DNA from: Fibrobacter sp. UWR3
Lineage (GTDB): Bacteria > Fibrobacterota > Fibrobacteria > Fibrobacterales > Fibrobacteraceae
Assembly (NCBI RefSeq): GCF_900143055.1
Contig: NZ_FRCW01000007.1
Location: 148,188 to 212,187 of the forward strand
Direction: 5' to 3'
Length of the DNA: 64,000 nt
This document shows, in pieces, positions 48,394 through 57,343 of this stretch. The notes beneath the pieces were generated by a model that searched no databases, was not told where the DNA came from, and saw nothing but the letters and a program-made list of their open reading frames with translations. Numbering within the stretch: position 1 is the stretch's first letter; each line of letters begins with the position of its first letter. Made by a program: the position numbers and the translations under genes.

Positions 48394-49110
48394 TTATGCC
48401 GCCATGGGCCACATCCCGCCGAACGCATCGTAGATGCGCTTCTTGATATTGCTGAGCGTCTGGCGCGAGCAGCCGAGTGCCTTGCAGATTTCGCCGGTAT
48501 GCTTCTTCGCATCCGTGCCGAGCGAGCAGTACAGCTCGATGTAGCGGAACTCGATGCTGTCCTCGCCGAAGTGTTCCTCGATCAGGTCGATGAGGTCGAA
48601 GCAGAAGTCGTGCTCTTCCGCGTCGGCATCCTTCTTTTCTGACCATTCGGCGGTCTTGGCGTCGAACAGGTTCACGACGCGCGAGTTCATCTCGTTTTCG
48701 TCGTAGTCGGAACGCGTGTCCACGCTTTCGACGTTGTCCGGATTGTCCAGACCTTCGGCATGGCTCTTGTTACGGATGCGGTCCTTGGCAGCCATGTTCA
48801 TGCGGAACGCAAGGTGGTTCTTGAAGCTGCCGCGCTCCGGCTTGTAGGTGTCCACGCACTTGCGGAAGACCTCGAGGATGTCGTAATCCGCGAGAGCGGT
48901 CTCGAAGTCGCAGGAGTACCCGACCTTTGCCTTGCCCGTGATGCCGTCGGGTCCGAACTCGTGCGTCTTCTTCATGAAGCCGTAGAGGGAGCTGAACAGC
49001 TGGTTCTCGGCGGCGTAGTCACCTTGGCGGATAGCCATGATGAGGTCCATCTCCTCTTCCTTGGAGAGGTTGTACTTGGCGGTGGTCTTCTGGGTCTGCT
49101 TCATAGACAT
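48394..49110 (-). CDS. Sigma-70-family-like factor
   Basis: The product has 238 residues. A region-2-like part (LSKEEEMDLIMAIRQGDYAA through LADYDILEVFRKCVDTYKPE and FKNHLAFRMNMAAKDRIR) precedes an acidic linker. A region-4 helix-turn-helix follows (HTGEICKALGCSRQTLSNIK). Between them is DSDYDENEMN-like acidic sequence. It should bind RNA polymerase and direct an alternative promoter set. The start is ATG 49110 with AAAGGGAA; an upstream in-frame extension reads AT-rich spacer and is rejected. No anti-sigma gene is adjacent. Confidence 0.7.
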   Translation of the reverse strand: MSMKQTQKTTAKYNLSKEEEMDLIMAIRQGDYAAENQLFSSLYGFMKKTHEFGPDGITGKAKVGYSCDFETALADYDILEVFRKCVDTYKPERGSFKNHLAFRMNMAAKDRIRNKSHAEGLDNPDNVESVDTRSDYDENEMNSRVVNLFDAKTAEWSEKKDADAEEHDFCFDLIDLIEEHFGEDSIEFRYIELYCSLGTDAKKHTGEICKALGCSRQTLSNIKKRIYDAFGGMWPMAA

Positions 49111-49580
49111 AATTCCCTTTTCCCGGCCTCGATGGTCGGGCTTGATTGTTTTGATGCCCCGGTTTTGGGGTATCGAGTTATGGGAAGAAGGGTAGGGGCG
49201 GCGGCGCGTTCCCATGCGCGTCTGTCGGGTCCCCTGCTGCGTTATGTCTTGTTGGCGGGAAAAAAGGAATTCAATATTCGCATACTTCCTTATCGATTCG
49301 GGTTTGTGGTTTGTAAAGTCTTTTCTCAAAATTTCTTCCTCGGTTCCTTTGGGTGGCCTCCCATATAAGGGACAGTTTTTTGTCAAAAAATGTCAAAAAC
49401 GAGGCCTCGTGCGATCGTAATTGCCGATTTTGAACAAATTTTGTAATCTACTATGCAAAATCGCGTGATTTTTCTCACATTTGGCATCGGCGATTTTTGG
49501 CACGCTCCATGCCAGCCGTGCCAATTCTAGCCCTCCCGTGCCAATTCCTGACCGTCCCCATTAACTATATTTGTCGCACT
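49111..49580. other. Divergent regulatory gap with CCGTGCCAATTC repeats
   Basis: Two direct copies of CCGTGCCAATTC lie at 49516-49527 and 49536-49547 (20-bp period), with an inverted half-site GGCACG at 49499-49504. Two TTGACA-like words occur on the minus strand within TTTTTTGTCAAAAAATGTCA (about 49378-49398). I see no gene; the gap separates the sigma-like and nucleotidyltransferase genes. Confidence 0.5.
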
Positions 49581-49895
49581 ATGGCTCTTTGCTTAGAAAC
49601 CGAACAACTGGAAACCGTCCAGCGAATCCTTTCCCTCCATTTCGAGGGGCTGGAGGTCTGGGCATACGGTCCCAGGCTCACGGGCGTGGACCTTACCCCG
49701 GAAACGGAACTCGACCTTGTAGTCATTGCCGAAAGGCCCCTCTCTTTCGAGGCGATGACCGCGGTGGAGAAGGCGTTTGCCGAAAGCGGTCTTTCGTTCC
49801 GCGTGGATGTCATGGACTGGGCCAAGCTCCCGGAAACCATGCAGAAACAAATCAAGAAAGAACACGAAGTGGTTCAAACTGTCGCCGAAGACTAG
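49581..49895 (+). CDS. Minimal nucleotidyltransferase-domain protein
   Basis: The product has 104 residues. WAYGPRLTGVDLTPETELDL and VVIAE match the G(S/P)R...DxDL catalytic pattern of the nucleotidyltransferase fold, and VDVMDWAKL gives the third acidic residue. Such small MNT proteins usually pair with HEPN partners in toxin-antitoxin modules, but no HEPN gene is present; the next gene starts 14 nt downstream and is a periplasmic protein. TATATTT ends 8 nt before ATG 49581. Confidence 0.7.
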   Translation: MALCLETEQLETVQRILSLHFEGLEVWAYGPRLTGVDLTPETELDLVVIAERPLSFEAMTAVEKAFAESGLSFRVDVMDWAKLPETMQKQIKKEHEVVQTVAED

Positions 49896-49909
49896 CGCAG
49901 TAGATTATT

Positions 49910-51760
49910 ATGAATCGACTCTTACCTTTTCTCATTGTGTGCGCGTTCGCTACGGCCCTCTTTGCCCAGGACGACGTGTCGAAGGCCAAGTCCCTCATCC
50001 GCGAAGGCAAGTGTGCCGAGGCGGCTCCCGCGCTCCAGAAACTTTCCGATTCCAAGAGCTTCCGCAAGCACGAAGGTGCCCAGGCCGCAGTGCTCCTCAC
50101 GGAGTGCTACCTGCGCGAACACAAGCGTGCCGATGCCCTGAAGCTTGCCTCCAAGTTCCTCGAGTACCATGTGGCTTCCGAGTACCGCGAGCGCATGGAA
50201 CTTGCGCGCGCCATCGTGCTTACCGAGCAGGGTTCCGTCTACGAGGGTGTCGAGGCGATGCTCCGCATTCTCGCCTATACCAAGAACCCGGCCGCGAAGA
50301 GCCACACGAAGGATGTCGCTATCCAGACGTTGGCGGCAAGCCTCCTGAATGCCGACCAGCTGCAGGCGCTTATGGAAAAGTACCCGGTCGACAAGGACGT
50401 GGTGGGCTGGATGCAGCTCCAGATGGGCCGCGAATGCCAGAACGCCAAGCGCTACCGCGCCGCCCGCTACTGGTACAAGAAGGTATTGAACGGCAGTGTC
50501 GCCGAGAACCTTTCCGCTACGGCCCAGCAGGGCCTCGAATCCCTCGAGGGTCTTGGCGCCGGCAAGCCCACCATCCTGGTGCTCGCGCCGCTTTCGGGTG
50601 ACTTTGCAGAATTCGGCGCCGCCGCGGTGCGGGGCGTGTACCTCGCCCACGAACAGTCCGGCCTCGGCAAGAAGGTGCGCATCCGCATCGCCGATACCCG
50701 CGCCGACGCCTCTATCGCCCTCATGCGAACCCAGCAGGCGGTGAACCAGGATAGTATCGTCGCAGTCATCGGCCCCATCATGAGCGCACCCGCCGCGACC
50801 GTTGCCGCCTGGCTCGGCAGCAACTTCCAGAACATCCCGATGCTTACCCCGACCGCGACCGACGACGGCATCGCGAAGATGGGTCCGAACATTTTCCAGG
50901 TGAATATCACGATGGACAACCTCGCGCAGAAGATTGCGGACTTTGCCACCAAGTGCCTTGACATCCGCGAGTTCGCGGTGCTTAGCCCGCTGGGCGATTA
51001 CGGCGCCGCCATGTCGCAGAGCTTTACCCGCGCGGTGGAGCGTCGCGGCGGCAACGTGGTAGCCTTCCGCAGTTACGAGGAGGGCCGCCCCGACTACGCG
51101 ACCGAATTCAAGCTGCTCCGCGACGTGCGCTACAAGCAGGAAAACCGCCGCAGGAACATTGCCCGCGGGGCCTCCGACCTCGATGCGGTGAACGCCCGCG
51201 AGCGCCGTGACTACCTGGCCGATTCCACGATGAAGATTCCCGGCATATTCATTCCCTCCACCAACCCGGGCGACGCGGGCCTCATGGTGGGGCAGGTCGC
51301 CTACAACAAGATTTCGGGCACCATGCTCGGTGCCTCGGGCTGGTATGGCCGCGAACTCCTGATCCAGGGCAAGCACCTCGTGGACAGTACCTATTTCAGC
51401 GTGCCTGGCCTCGACATCTCGGGCAACAAGGACAAGTTTGATGAATTCGCGAAGGCGTTCAAGGAAAAGTGGGGCGAAGATCCCGCCGAAGACAAGGTGA
51501 GCGGCCTCAGCTACGATGCGGCGAATATCGTGTTCTCGGGTATCCAGAAGAACGCCGAAAGCCTCACCAAGTACTTGAACAACACGCCCTCGTTCGAGAG
51601 CGTGTATGGCGAAATCAAGTTTGTACGTGGAGCGAACACGAACACGAAGGTCGTGACAGTCCGCAAGGGCAAGTTCTACGTGATGGAAGGCTGCAACCTG
51701 CCTGCATCCGCACAGCCCACCGCAGAATCCGACAAGAAAGAAGAAAAGAAGAAAAAATAA
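49910..51760 (+). CDS. Periplasmic ligand-binding (LivK/LpoA-type) protein with N-terminal TPRs
   Basis: The product has 616 residues. A signal peptide (LPFLIVCAFATALFAQ) is followed by TPR-like helices (residues 20-210). A type-I periplasmic-binding fold comes next (residues about 220-590: TILVLAPLSGDFAEFGAAAV, AVIGPIMSAPAATVAAWLG, FAVLSPLGDYGAAMSQ). A Lys/Glu-rich tail ends it. TPR plus this fold is the arrangement of LpoA, the activator of penicillin-binding protein 1A, so a cell-wall role is plausible; a branched-chain-amino-acid-type receptor is the alternative. It has no permease neighbours. Confidence 0.75.
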   Translation: MNRLLPFLIVCAFATALFAQDDVSKAKSLIREGKCAEAAPALQKLSDSKSFRKHEGAQAAVLLTECYLREHKRADALKLASKFLEYHVASEYRERMELARAIVLTEQGSVYEGVEAMLRILAYTKNPAAKSHTKDVAIQTLAASLLNADQLQALMEKYPVDKDVVGWMQLQMGRECQNAKRYRAARYWYKKVLNGSVAENLSATAQQGLESLEGLGAGKPTILVLAPLSGDFAEFGAAAVRGVYLAHEQSGLGKKVRIRIADTRADASIALMRTQQAVNQDSIVAVIGPIMSAPAATVAAWLGSNFQNIPMLTPTATDDGIAKMGPNIFQVNITMDNLAQKIADFATKCLDIREFAVLSPLGDYGAAMSQSFTRAVERRGGNVVAFRSYEEGRPDYATEFKLLRDVRYKQENRRRNIARGASDLDAVNARERRDYLADSTMKIPGIFIPSTNPGDAGLMVGQVAYNKISGTMLGASGWYGRELLIQGKHLVDSTYFSVPGLDISGNKDKFDEFAKAFKEKWGEDPAEDKVSGLSYDAANIVFSGIQKNAESLTKYLNNTPSFESVYGEIKFVRGANTNTKVVTVRKGKFYVMEGCNLPASAQPTAESDKKEEKKKK

Positions 51761-51794
51761 TTTATTCGTAGCGCCGTAAGGCGCCCACGCAAAT

Positions 51795-51930
51795 AATCCG
51801 CGCCGACCAGCAACTAGTGATGTGAACGAAGCGGATTATTAAGTGTTGGGAGGGTCTTAGGGAGGGCATAGCCCTCCCTTGTCGCATAAAGGAAACCCGC
51901 GGCAGCACACCGTGGGCTCCTTTTTTTACA
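51795..51930 (+). terminator. Hairpin series ending in a terminator
   Basis: TAATCCGC/GCGGATTA (about 51792-51840), GGGAGGGC/GCCCTCCC (51860-51878) and AAAGGA-CCCGCGG/CCGTGGG-TCCTTT (51888-51926) occur in order. The last is followed by a run of Ts, so it should end the binding-protein transcript. Confidence 0.7.
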
Positions 51931-51945
51931 GAGAGAAAATTCTCG

Positions 51946-52191
51946 CTATCCCGCGTCGGCAAAATCCAGATCGTCGTCAATCTCGCAGTTGGGGCCCGCG
52001 ATGCAGGCGGCGACGTAGTCGGCGGATTCTCCGCTCCGGTAATACACCTGCAGGCTCGAGTCGTCCACGAGGGATTCCAGCGGAGTGCTGCAGATGGCGC
52101 TCAACTCCTCGCGGATCCTGTTCTTGAAGGCCTTGAACCCGGAGTTGATCAGGTAGAATGATATCGCGGATGTTTTATGGATTGGTTTCAT
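51946..52191 (-). CDS. Small protein of unknown function
   Basis: The product has 81 residues. GGAGG lies 7 nt before ATG 52191, which decides the start over ATG 52203. The sequence has a basic amphipathic start (KPIHKTSAISFYLINSGFKA) and an acidic end (NCEIDDDLDFADAG) with two cysteines (CIAGPNC). No family is recognised. It converges on the terminator series of the binding-protein gene. Confidence 0.5.
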   Translation of the reverse strand: MKPIHKTSAISFYLINSGFKAFKNRIREELSAICSTPLESLVDDSSLQVYYRSGESADYVAACIAGPNCEIDDDLDFADAG

Positions 52192-52547
52192 GGTTGCCTC
52201 CATACGCTTATCGCAATTTTCTACGGTTTTGTCATGTCGTGCTCGTCCCTCTTGCCGGCGGTTGGTGACATGATTGTTAAAACATTGTGGATTTCTTGTT
52301 TTTATTATAGATTTTATAGGCCCCGAAAGACCACCATTTGTAAAGAAATATTCTTATTGTAAGTTTCGGCAGCGCGTGCCGCAAGTGCCCATAATACAAG
52401 GTTTGCAGGGCTTCGGGATATCCGTAACTCGTTGATTCTAAAGGGGATAATTTGCCGTTTTTTGACAGGGCTGTATCCTTGTTGAACGTGTTTTCCAATT
52501 ATTCCATGTTGGATTATAAAATTGCGCCCTGTTTTTGCCCTTCACTT
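52192..52547. other. Gene-free gap
   Basis: The gap is AT-rich in its middle, with a GCGCGTGCCGC-type short palindrome near 52370 and a TATAAA box at 52515-52520. I see no convincing gene. Confidence 0.4.
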
Positions 52548-53555
52548 ATGAACATGCGCCGAAAGCTTGTTTGTGGACTGCTTGTGAATAGCCAAATTTT
52601 TTATTTTTGGAGTATTGTGTTTACCCGTATCTTGGCACTTGTGGTACTGCCTTTCGCGCTCGCCTTTGGCGGGTCGCTTACGCTTGCGCTCCCGGCGCCC
52701 CTGATGCAACTGTCCGAGCAGGTGACCGAGAAGTCCATGGCGCTCGATTACGACGGTGCCATGGCGCTCGCAAAAAAAGTCCGCGGGAGTGACGACGGTG
52801 TAGGCTGCGTGCTCGAGAACATCGTTCGCGTGAGCCGCTATGACGACCTGGGCGATACGGTGGCGTTGCAGAAGGCGGGTGTGAACCTCGAGAAGTGCGC
52901 TTCTACCGGGCTGTGGGAGGCTCTCCGCAAGTTCGAGCTGGGCTACGTGCAGAGCGAGTCGGGCCATTCGGTGAAGGGCGCCATGACTACGCGCTCTGCG
53001 GCAAAGCTGTTCGAGGAGTCTCCGGAACAGGAGTCGCGCGCCTTCTACGCGATATACGCATACTACATAGACAAGAGTTTCAGTTGGGTGCCGTTCAAGT
53101 CCGATCGCCGCAGCGAATACCTTGCGGTGCTCGATTCCGTTGCTACGGGCTCCAAGCGGTTCTGGCCGCTGTACCTCACTTCGCTAGTTTGGATGCATTA
53201 TGACAGGGGTGACTTTAATGCGGGTCTCAAGCTTACGCAGCGCGGGCTCGGCAAGGTCCCGAACCATCCGGTGCTGTTGCAGGTCAAGGCCGACATGCTC
53301 TACAGGCTCAAGCGCTACAAGGAGGCTGCCGCAATCTACGAGAAGAGTGCCGCGGACTACATGGCGCGTACGGGCAAGTCCATTCGCTACTGGTGCGCGG
53401 TGATGAACCTCGTGCGCATCTACGCCGACATGGGCGACAAGGCCAAGATGCAGGCGTGGCGTGAAAAGCTTTCGGACGATACGTTCAAGAAGATGAAGGA
53501 CTGGATGCCGGGCTCCCTGACGGACGACCTGGACAAGAGGGACTTGCTGGACTAG
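52548..53555 (+). CDS. TPR-containing periplasmic protein
   Basis: The product has 335 residues from ATG 52548, a start chosen by the position of the hydrophobic signal (SIVFTRILALVVLPFALAFG). Alternatives are 52509 and 52554. After it come TPR-like repeats, best seen at YDRGDFNAGLKLTQRGLGKV and ADMLYRLKRYKEAAAIYEKS. The early part (YDGAMALAKKVRGSDDG, VGCVLENIVRVSRYDDLG) resembles other Fibrobacter TPR proteins. Function is unknown; TPRs point to protein contacts. Confidence 0.65.
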   Translation: MNMRRKLVCGLLVNSQIFYFWSIVFTRILALVVLPFALAFGGSLTLALPAPLMQLSEQVTEKSMALDYDGAMALAKKVRGSDDGVGCVLENIVRVSRYDDLGDTVALQKAGVNLEKCASTGLWEALRKFELGYVQSESGHSVKGAMTTRSAAKLFEESPEQESRAFYAIYAYYIDKSFSWVPFKSDRRSEYLAVLDSVATGSKRFWPLYLTSLVWMHYDRGDFNAGLKLTQRGLGKVPNHPVLLQVKADMLYRLKRYKEAAAIYEKSAADYMARTGKSIRYWCAVMNLVRIYADMGDKAKMQAWREKLSDDTFKKMKDWMPGSLTDDLDKRDLLD

Positions 53556-53649
53556 CTTTGTAAAATTTTCACGTAAACAAAATTTTATTGGCTCATTTTA
53601 GGGGGGATTTCCGTTTTAAGGATAGGAACACTTAAAAACGGAGATTCCC

Positions 53650-54264
53650 ATGACGACAAAAGCACCCTTGCGTGTATTCTTCATCGTGGACGGATACACG
53701 CTCAAGAAAGCCAACGACTACTACAGGCTTTACCACCCTTGCCACACGCCGCTCGACTTCCGCGCCATCAAGAACTGGGCGCGGAAGGAGGCGCTCCGCC
53801 TGTTCACGCCAGTATCGCGGTACGCGCAGATGCAGTGCCATTACTACCATCCGTACAAGGACCCGCAAATGTACTGCCATTCGCACGGAATCTCGTGCCT
53901 GGAACGGGAACTCAGGTATACCGGGTTCCAGATCCACTACTGCGAGCAGATTGGGCCCGATGGCGTAAAGCCCAACATGTCGCTCATGGAAGACGTGATG
54001 ATGTTTGCGACATACAGCAGGATGGACGCGCTGGTGCTCCTGAGTTCGCAGAGGCAGTTCGCGCCCTTGCCCGAAAAGCTCTCTGCGATGGGCATCAAGA
54101 CGCTCCTTATGGGCTGGAACTTCCAGTACGTGAAGAACGACCGCAATGTGGTGTGGAAGACCGACCGGAACCTAAAGGAAAACGCCACGTTCTACGTGGC
54201 GATGGATTGCGTGGCCGAAGGCCTAATGGGTACCGCGGGTAGCGGCCTCTTTTGCGATGGGTAA
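53650..54264 (+). CDS. NYN/LabA-like PIN-fold protein
   Basis: The product has 204 residues. The first strand with an acidic residue is RVFFIVDGYTLKKAND, and a central helix with acidic residues is KPNMSLMEDVMMFATYSRMD. LVLLSSQRQFAPLPEKLSAM-GIKTLLMGW follows. This is the order of NYN/LabA-type domains, which are PIN-like nucleases acting on RNA. The S-x-D of the final motif is SSQRQF, so one usual acidic residue is missing and activity is uncertain. ACGGAG precedes the ATG. Confidence 0.7.
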   Translation: MTTKAPLRVFFIVDGYTLKKANDYYRLYHPCHTPLDFRAIKNWARKEALRLFTPVSRYAQMQCHYYHPYKDPQMYCHSHGISCLERELRYTGFQIHYCEQIGPDGVKPNMSLMEDVMMFATYSRMDALVLLSSQRQFAPLPEKLSAMGIKTLLMGWNFQYVKNDRNVVWKTDRNLKENATFYVAMDCVAEGLMGTAGSGLFCDG

Positions 54265-54284
54265 AAATAAAGCGCGAGCGGTCT

Positions 54285-55133
54285 CTACAGCTTATCGGCC
54301 TGCTTGCGCTGCCAGTCACTCATGAAAATCCAGGTGACGCGCAGACCCACGAACCAGGTGTCGCCGTTGTTGTCGGTGTCGAACGGACCGTGCTCGACGA
54401 GCTTGCCCTCGACTTCGAGGTCGCTGTAGTCGACGTGGCGGTAGCCGCCGTAGATGCCGATGGCGATGGGGTCGAATTCCAGGCGGAGTTCAAGTTCGGT
54501 ATTGAACGACATGTCCATCGTGCTGTAGTAGCGGTCGCGCAGGTCTACGTAGTTGCTGTTCTCGCCGATGGCAAAGTTCGATGCCATGTGGAAGTTCATG
54601 AGGTTGAAGCCGAAGCCCACGGCCGGGATGAGGTTGATGAACGTGTGCTCGCCGAAGAGTTTCCATGCGAACATCCAGTCCACGCCGTAAGAGAACCACT
54701 TGACGTCGTACAGGGGCATCTTTTCGGAGTTGCCGGAAGACTCGCCTGTTACGTTGTAAGTTTCGGCGGGGCGTTCCGAAATCTGGGTCGGAGTCAGGTT
54801 GATGTTGAACCAGGTGAGGAACTGCTTGTACTGCGCACCGATGTTCAGGTGCAGCCCGACATACCAGTCGTCGAACGGGGCATACTTCAGTGTGCCGGAA
54901 TAGCGTTCGGCTGTGCCCGAGCTGTCCTTTATCATGTGGCCCGGATTGATTCTCGCAATGGTGTTCACGTAGTCGTTGAAACCGTCGAACATGCCGCGGT
55001 AGTCAGCGCCGAAGGAGATGAACCCGCGGATATGGTCCTTCTCGTAGAAACCGTCTTCCGAATCTGCGAACGCGCTTGTCGCGAACGTGAGTGCGCAGAG
55101 GAGCGAGACCAGGTAAACTATTTTTGTCTTCAT
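54285..55133 (-). CDS. Predicted outer-membrane beta-barrel protein
   Basis: The product has 282 residues. A signal peptide (KIVYLVSLLCALTFATSAFA) precedes a protein made of alternating strands (IRGFISFGADYRGMFDGF, WYVGLHLNIGAQYKQF, IAIGIYGGYRHVDYSDL). It ends in TWIFMSDW then a basic tail, so the closing aromatic is internal. The strand pattern indicates a barrel in the outer membrane. The start is ATG 55133; an upstream in-frame ATG at 55208 overlaps the divergent gene. No family recognised. Confidence 0.6.
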   Translation of the reverse strand: MKTKIVYLVSLLCALTFATSAFADSEDGFYEKDHIRGFISFGADYRGMFDGFNDYVNTIARINPGHMIKDSSGTAERYSGTLKYAPFDDWYVGLHLNIGAQYKQFLTWFNINLTPTQISERPAETYNVTGESSGNSEKMPLYDVKWFSYGVDWMFAWKLFGEHTFINLIPAVGFGFNLMNFHMASNFAIGENSNYVDLRDRYYSTMDMSFNTELELRLEFDPIAIGIYGGYRHVDYSDLEVEGKLVEHGPFDTDNNGDTWFVGLRVTWIFMSDWQRKQADKL

Positions 55134-55187
55134 ACAAGACTCCGAAATAAGTAAATTCCGGTGTATAAAATACATTATCTTTTGCAC

Positions 55188-56492
55188 ATGTGCAGGGAAA
55201 ATTTTCATAAAGTGTTAAAAATCAACGATTTACGTGCTTTTTTGAGGCCGTTCCTGGGGGCTAGGTTGGCTCTCGCGGTGCTTGTCGCCCTGTTTTTTGC
55301 CGCCTGCGGGGGGGATTCCCGCGGGGAAACGTCTTCCCGCGAATCGCGGGCAGGCAACGCTCCCCTCTGTTCGGATTCCGTGCAGTTTTACCCCTTGGAA
55401 TACGCCCGCCTGCTCCGGATGGGTGTATCCTGCGGGCAGCCGCTGGCCGAAATCCGCTCCGTAGTCGGGCGCGATACGCTGGTCAAGCGCTTCGTGCTGG
55501 TGGATTCCGCCCTCGCTTCCGATACCGCGACGCTCCGGAAGCTTTCCGCGGGCAGGGAATGGGCGGGCGCGGTGCCCCTCCGGGTTCCGCTCCGGCGCGT
55601 GGTCGTGCTGTCTTCGGCGCAACTCGGGTTCATGCTCCGCCTCGGGGTGGAGTCCCGCATAGTGGGCGTGGGCGAGGGCAAGTATATCATAGATTCCGCG
55701 CTTGCCGCGCGCGTGACTGCGGGTGAAATCGTGGAGGTCGGGAACGGTCCTCAGGTATCGCTCGAGAAGGTGGTGTCGCTCAAGCCCGACCTCGTGATGA
55801 CATTCGCGACCGGCGGCGCCTACGACGATTACGAAAGGCTCGCCACGCTCGATATTCCGCTCATGCTTACCTCGGAATGGCAAGAAGACACTCCGTTCGC
55901 GAAATTCGATTGGATTAGTTTGTTTGCAAAACTCTTCGGTGTGGAACCGCAGGCGGCGCTCGTTACGAAAACGTATTCGGGCTTGATTCCCGATATGGCG
56001 AAGAAGGAAGCTGACCCGCTTACGGCCTGCAGGGCAAACGGCCCGCGCGTAATTGCGGGCATGGCGTATGGCGGAGTGTGGTATGCACCGGGTGGCAGGA
56101 GCTATACCGCAAGCCTTATCAGGCAGGCGGGCGGCTGTTACTTGTGGGCGGGCGATACCACTCGCGAGATGAAGCTTTCACTCGAAGAAATCTTTGCGGT
56201 TGCCGACAGCGCCAATGTGTGGGTGAATCCCGGGATATACGGCACGCCCGAAGAAATCCTGGCCGCGGAACCGCGTCTCTCCCGCATAAGGGCGTTCAGG
56301 GAAAAGCGCGTGTGCCAGAACGATGCCCGCAAGAGCGCGGGTGGCGGGAACGACTTCTACGAGGGGGCGGTCGCAAGGCCCGTGGAACTGGTATGGAATC
56401 TTCATGGTTGCATCTTTGGGGAAAAAGCGCCCAAAACCGGCGAAAAAAAGCCGGATGAACCTTACAGATGGTATAGAAATATTTATAATTAA
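55188..56492 (+). CDS. BtuF-like substrate-binding lipoprotein
   Basis: The product has 434 residues. The lipobox is LFFAACGGD. The helical-backbone metal/vitamin-binding fold shows in RRVVVLSSAQLGFMLRLGV, VVSLKPDLVMTFATGGAYDD and WVNPGIYGTPEEILAAEP, as in BtuF/FepB-type ABC receptors (PF01497). The ligand could be cobalamin, haem or an iron siderophore. No permease or ATPase gene is next to it. TATCTTT ends 5 nt before ATG 55188. The following gene begins 5 nt after its stop, yet it has its own TATAATT box. Confidence 0.8.
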   Translation: MCRENFHKVLKINDLRAFLRPFLGARLALAVLVALFFAACGGDSRGETSSRESRAGNAPLCSDSVQFYPLEYARLLRMGVSCGQPLAEIRSVVGRDTLVKRFVLVDSALASDTATLRKLSAGREWAGAVPLRVPLRRVVVLSSAQLGFMLRLGVESRIVGVGEGKYIIDSALAARVTAGEIVEVGNGPQVSLEKVVSLKPDLVMTFATGGAYDDYERLATLDIPLMLTSEWQEDTPFAKFDWISLFAKLFGVEPQAALVTKTYSGLIPDMAKKEADPLTACRANGPRVIAGMAYGGVWYAPGGRSYTASLIRQAGGCYLWAGDTTREMKLSLEEIFAVADSANVWVNPGIYGTPEEILAAEPRLSRIRAFREKRVCQNDARKSAGGGNDFYEGAVARPVELVWNLHGCIFGEKAPKTGEKKPDEPYRWYRNIYN

Positions 56493-56497
56493 CGTAT

Positions 56498-57301
56498 ATG
56501 ATGAAGACTCCTACAGGTATTGGTGGCTGGATTGCCTCCAGCTACGAAGCAAAGGTCCCGTTCCTGCAGCAGGTGCCGCGTGAATGTGCCGACTTCTTGC
56601 TGCTGAACGCCCAGATCCGCGAGTACGATGCTGGCGAGATCATTGTCCAGGGCGGAGTGGAAGGGCAGTTCTTCTGCGTGATGCAGAGCGGCCGTGCGCA
56701 GGTGTGCGGCCAGATTCTCCCCGATGGGCATTACAGCGTGCTTGCCTATATCGAAAGTGGCGCATGCTTTGCCGAAATGTCGATTCTTTGTAACGAACCC
56801 ACGAGCAACACGATTATCGCTGCCGAGGATGGCTGCACGGTGCTTCACATCCCGAAGGCCGAGTTCGTCAAGTTCCTGGACAAGAACCCCAACATCATGG
56901 TGTTCCTGTACAAGGTGGTGTGCGACAGCCTCCGTGCGAAGAACAAGGCGTTCGACGAGTTCCAGCGCCTCTCGCTCCTTGCTTCGGGCAAGGTGTTGCC
57001 GTTTATCGATTTCGCGCAGACCATGGAAAAGAGCCGCATTACCGGTACGGTGATTTGCGAATCGAACCAGGGCGGTAGGGGCTTTGTCGCGTTCCAGGAT
57101 GGCCGCATCTGCTGTGCCAAGTGCGGTAAACTGGCAGGGCCGGATGCACTCGAGCAGATTCTTGCATGGGGCGACGACTCCATGTACAAACTCGATACGC
57201 ACCTGATGCCCGAGACGACGAACATCAACCAGATGGCCGATACCACGAGCCTCATTCTGGATGCGCTCAGAAATATTGATGAAAAACAAGGTGCCCGCTA
57301 G
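56498..57301 (+). CDS. Cyclic-nucleotide-binding-domain protein with DUF4388 C terminus
   Basis: The product has 267 residues. Residues about 20-130 form a CNB domain (EYDAGEIIVQGGVEGQFFCV, then ESGACFAEMSILCNEPTSN as the phosphate cassette, with Arg/Ser replaced). Residues about 160-260 match DUF4388 (GKVLPFIDFAQTMEKSRITG, GFVAFQDGRICCAKCGKLAG). It lacks a DNA-binding HTH, so it is a sensor rather than a Crp-type factor. TATAATT ends 7 nt before the first ATG. It lies directly upstream of purM. Confidence 0.8.
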   Translation: MMKTPTGIGGWIASSYEAKVPFLQQVPRECADFLLLNAQIREYDAGEIIVQGGVEGQFFCVMQSGRAQVCGQILPDGHYSVLAYIESGACFAEMSILCNEPTSNTIIAAEDGCTVLHIPKAEFVKFLDKNPNIMVFLYKVVCDSLRAKNKAFDEFQRLSLLASGKVLPFIDFAQTMEKSRITGTVICESNQGGRGFVAFQDGRICCAKCGKLAGPDALEQILAWGDDSMYKLDTHLMPETTNINQMADTTSLILDALRNIDEKQGAR

Positions 57302-57343
57302 CAGGGCAAAACAAAGTGCCCGATTCCGGGCAAAGGAAAAAAG

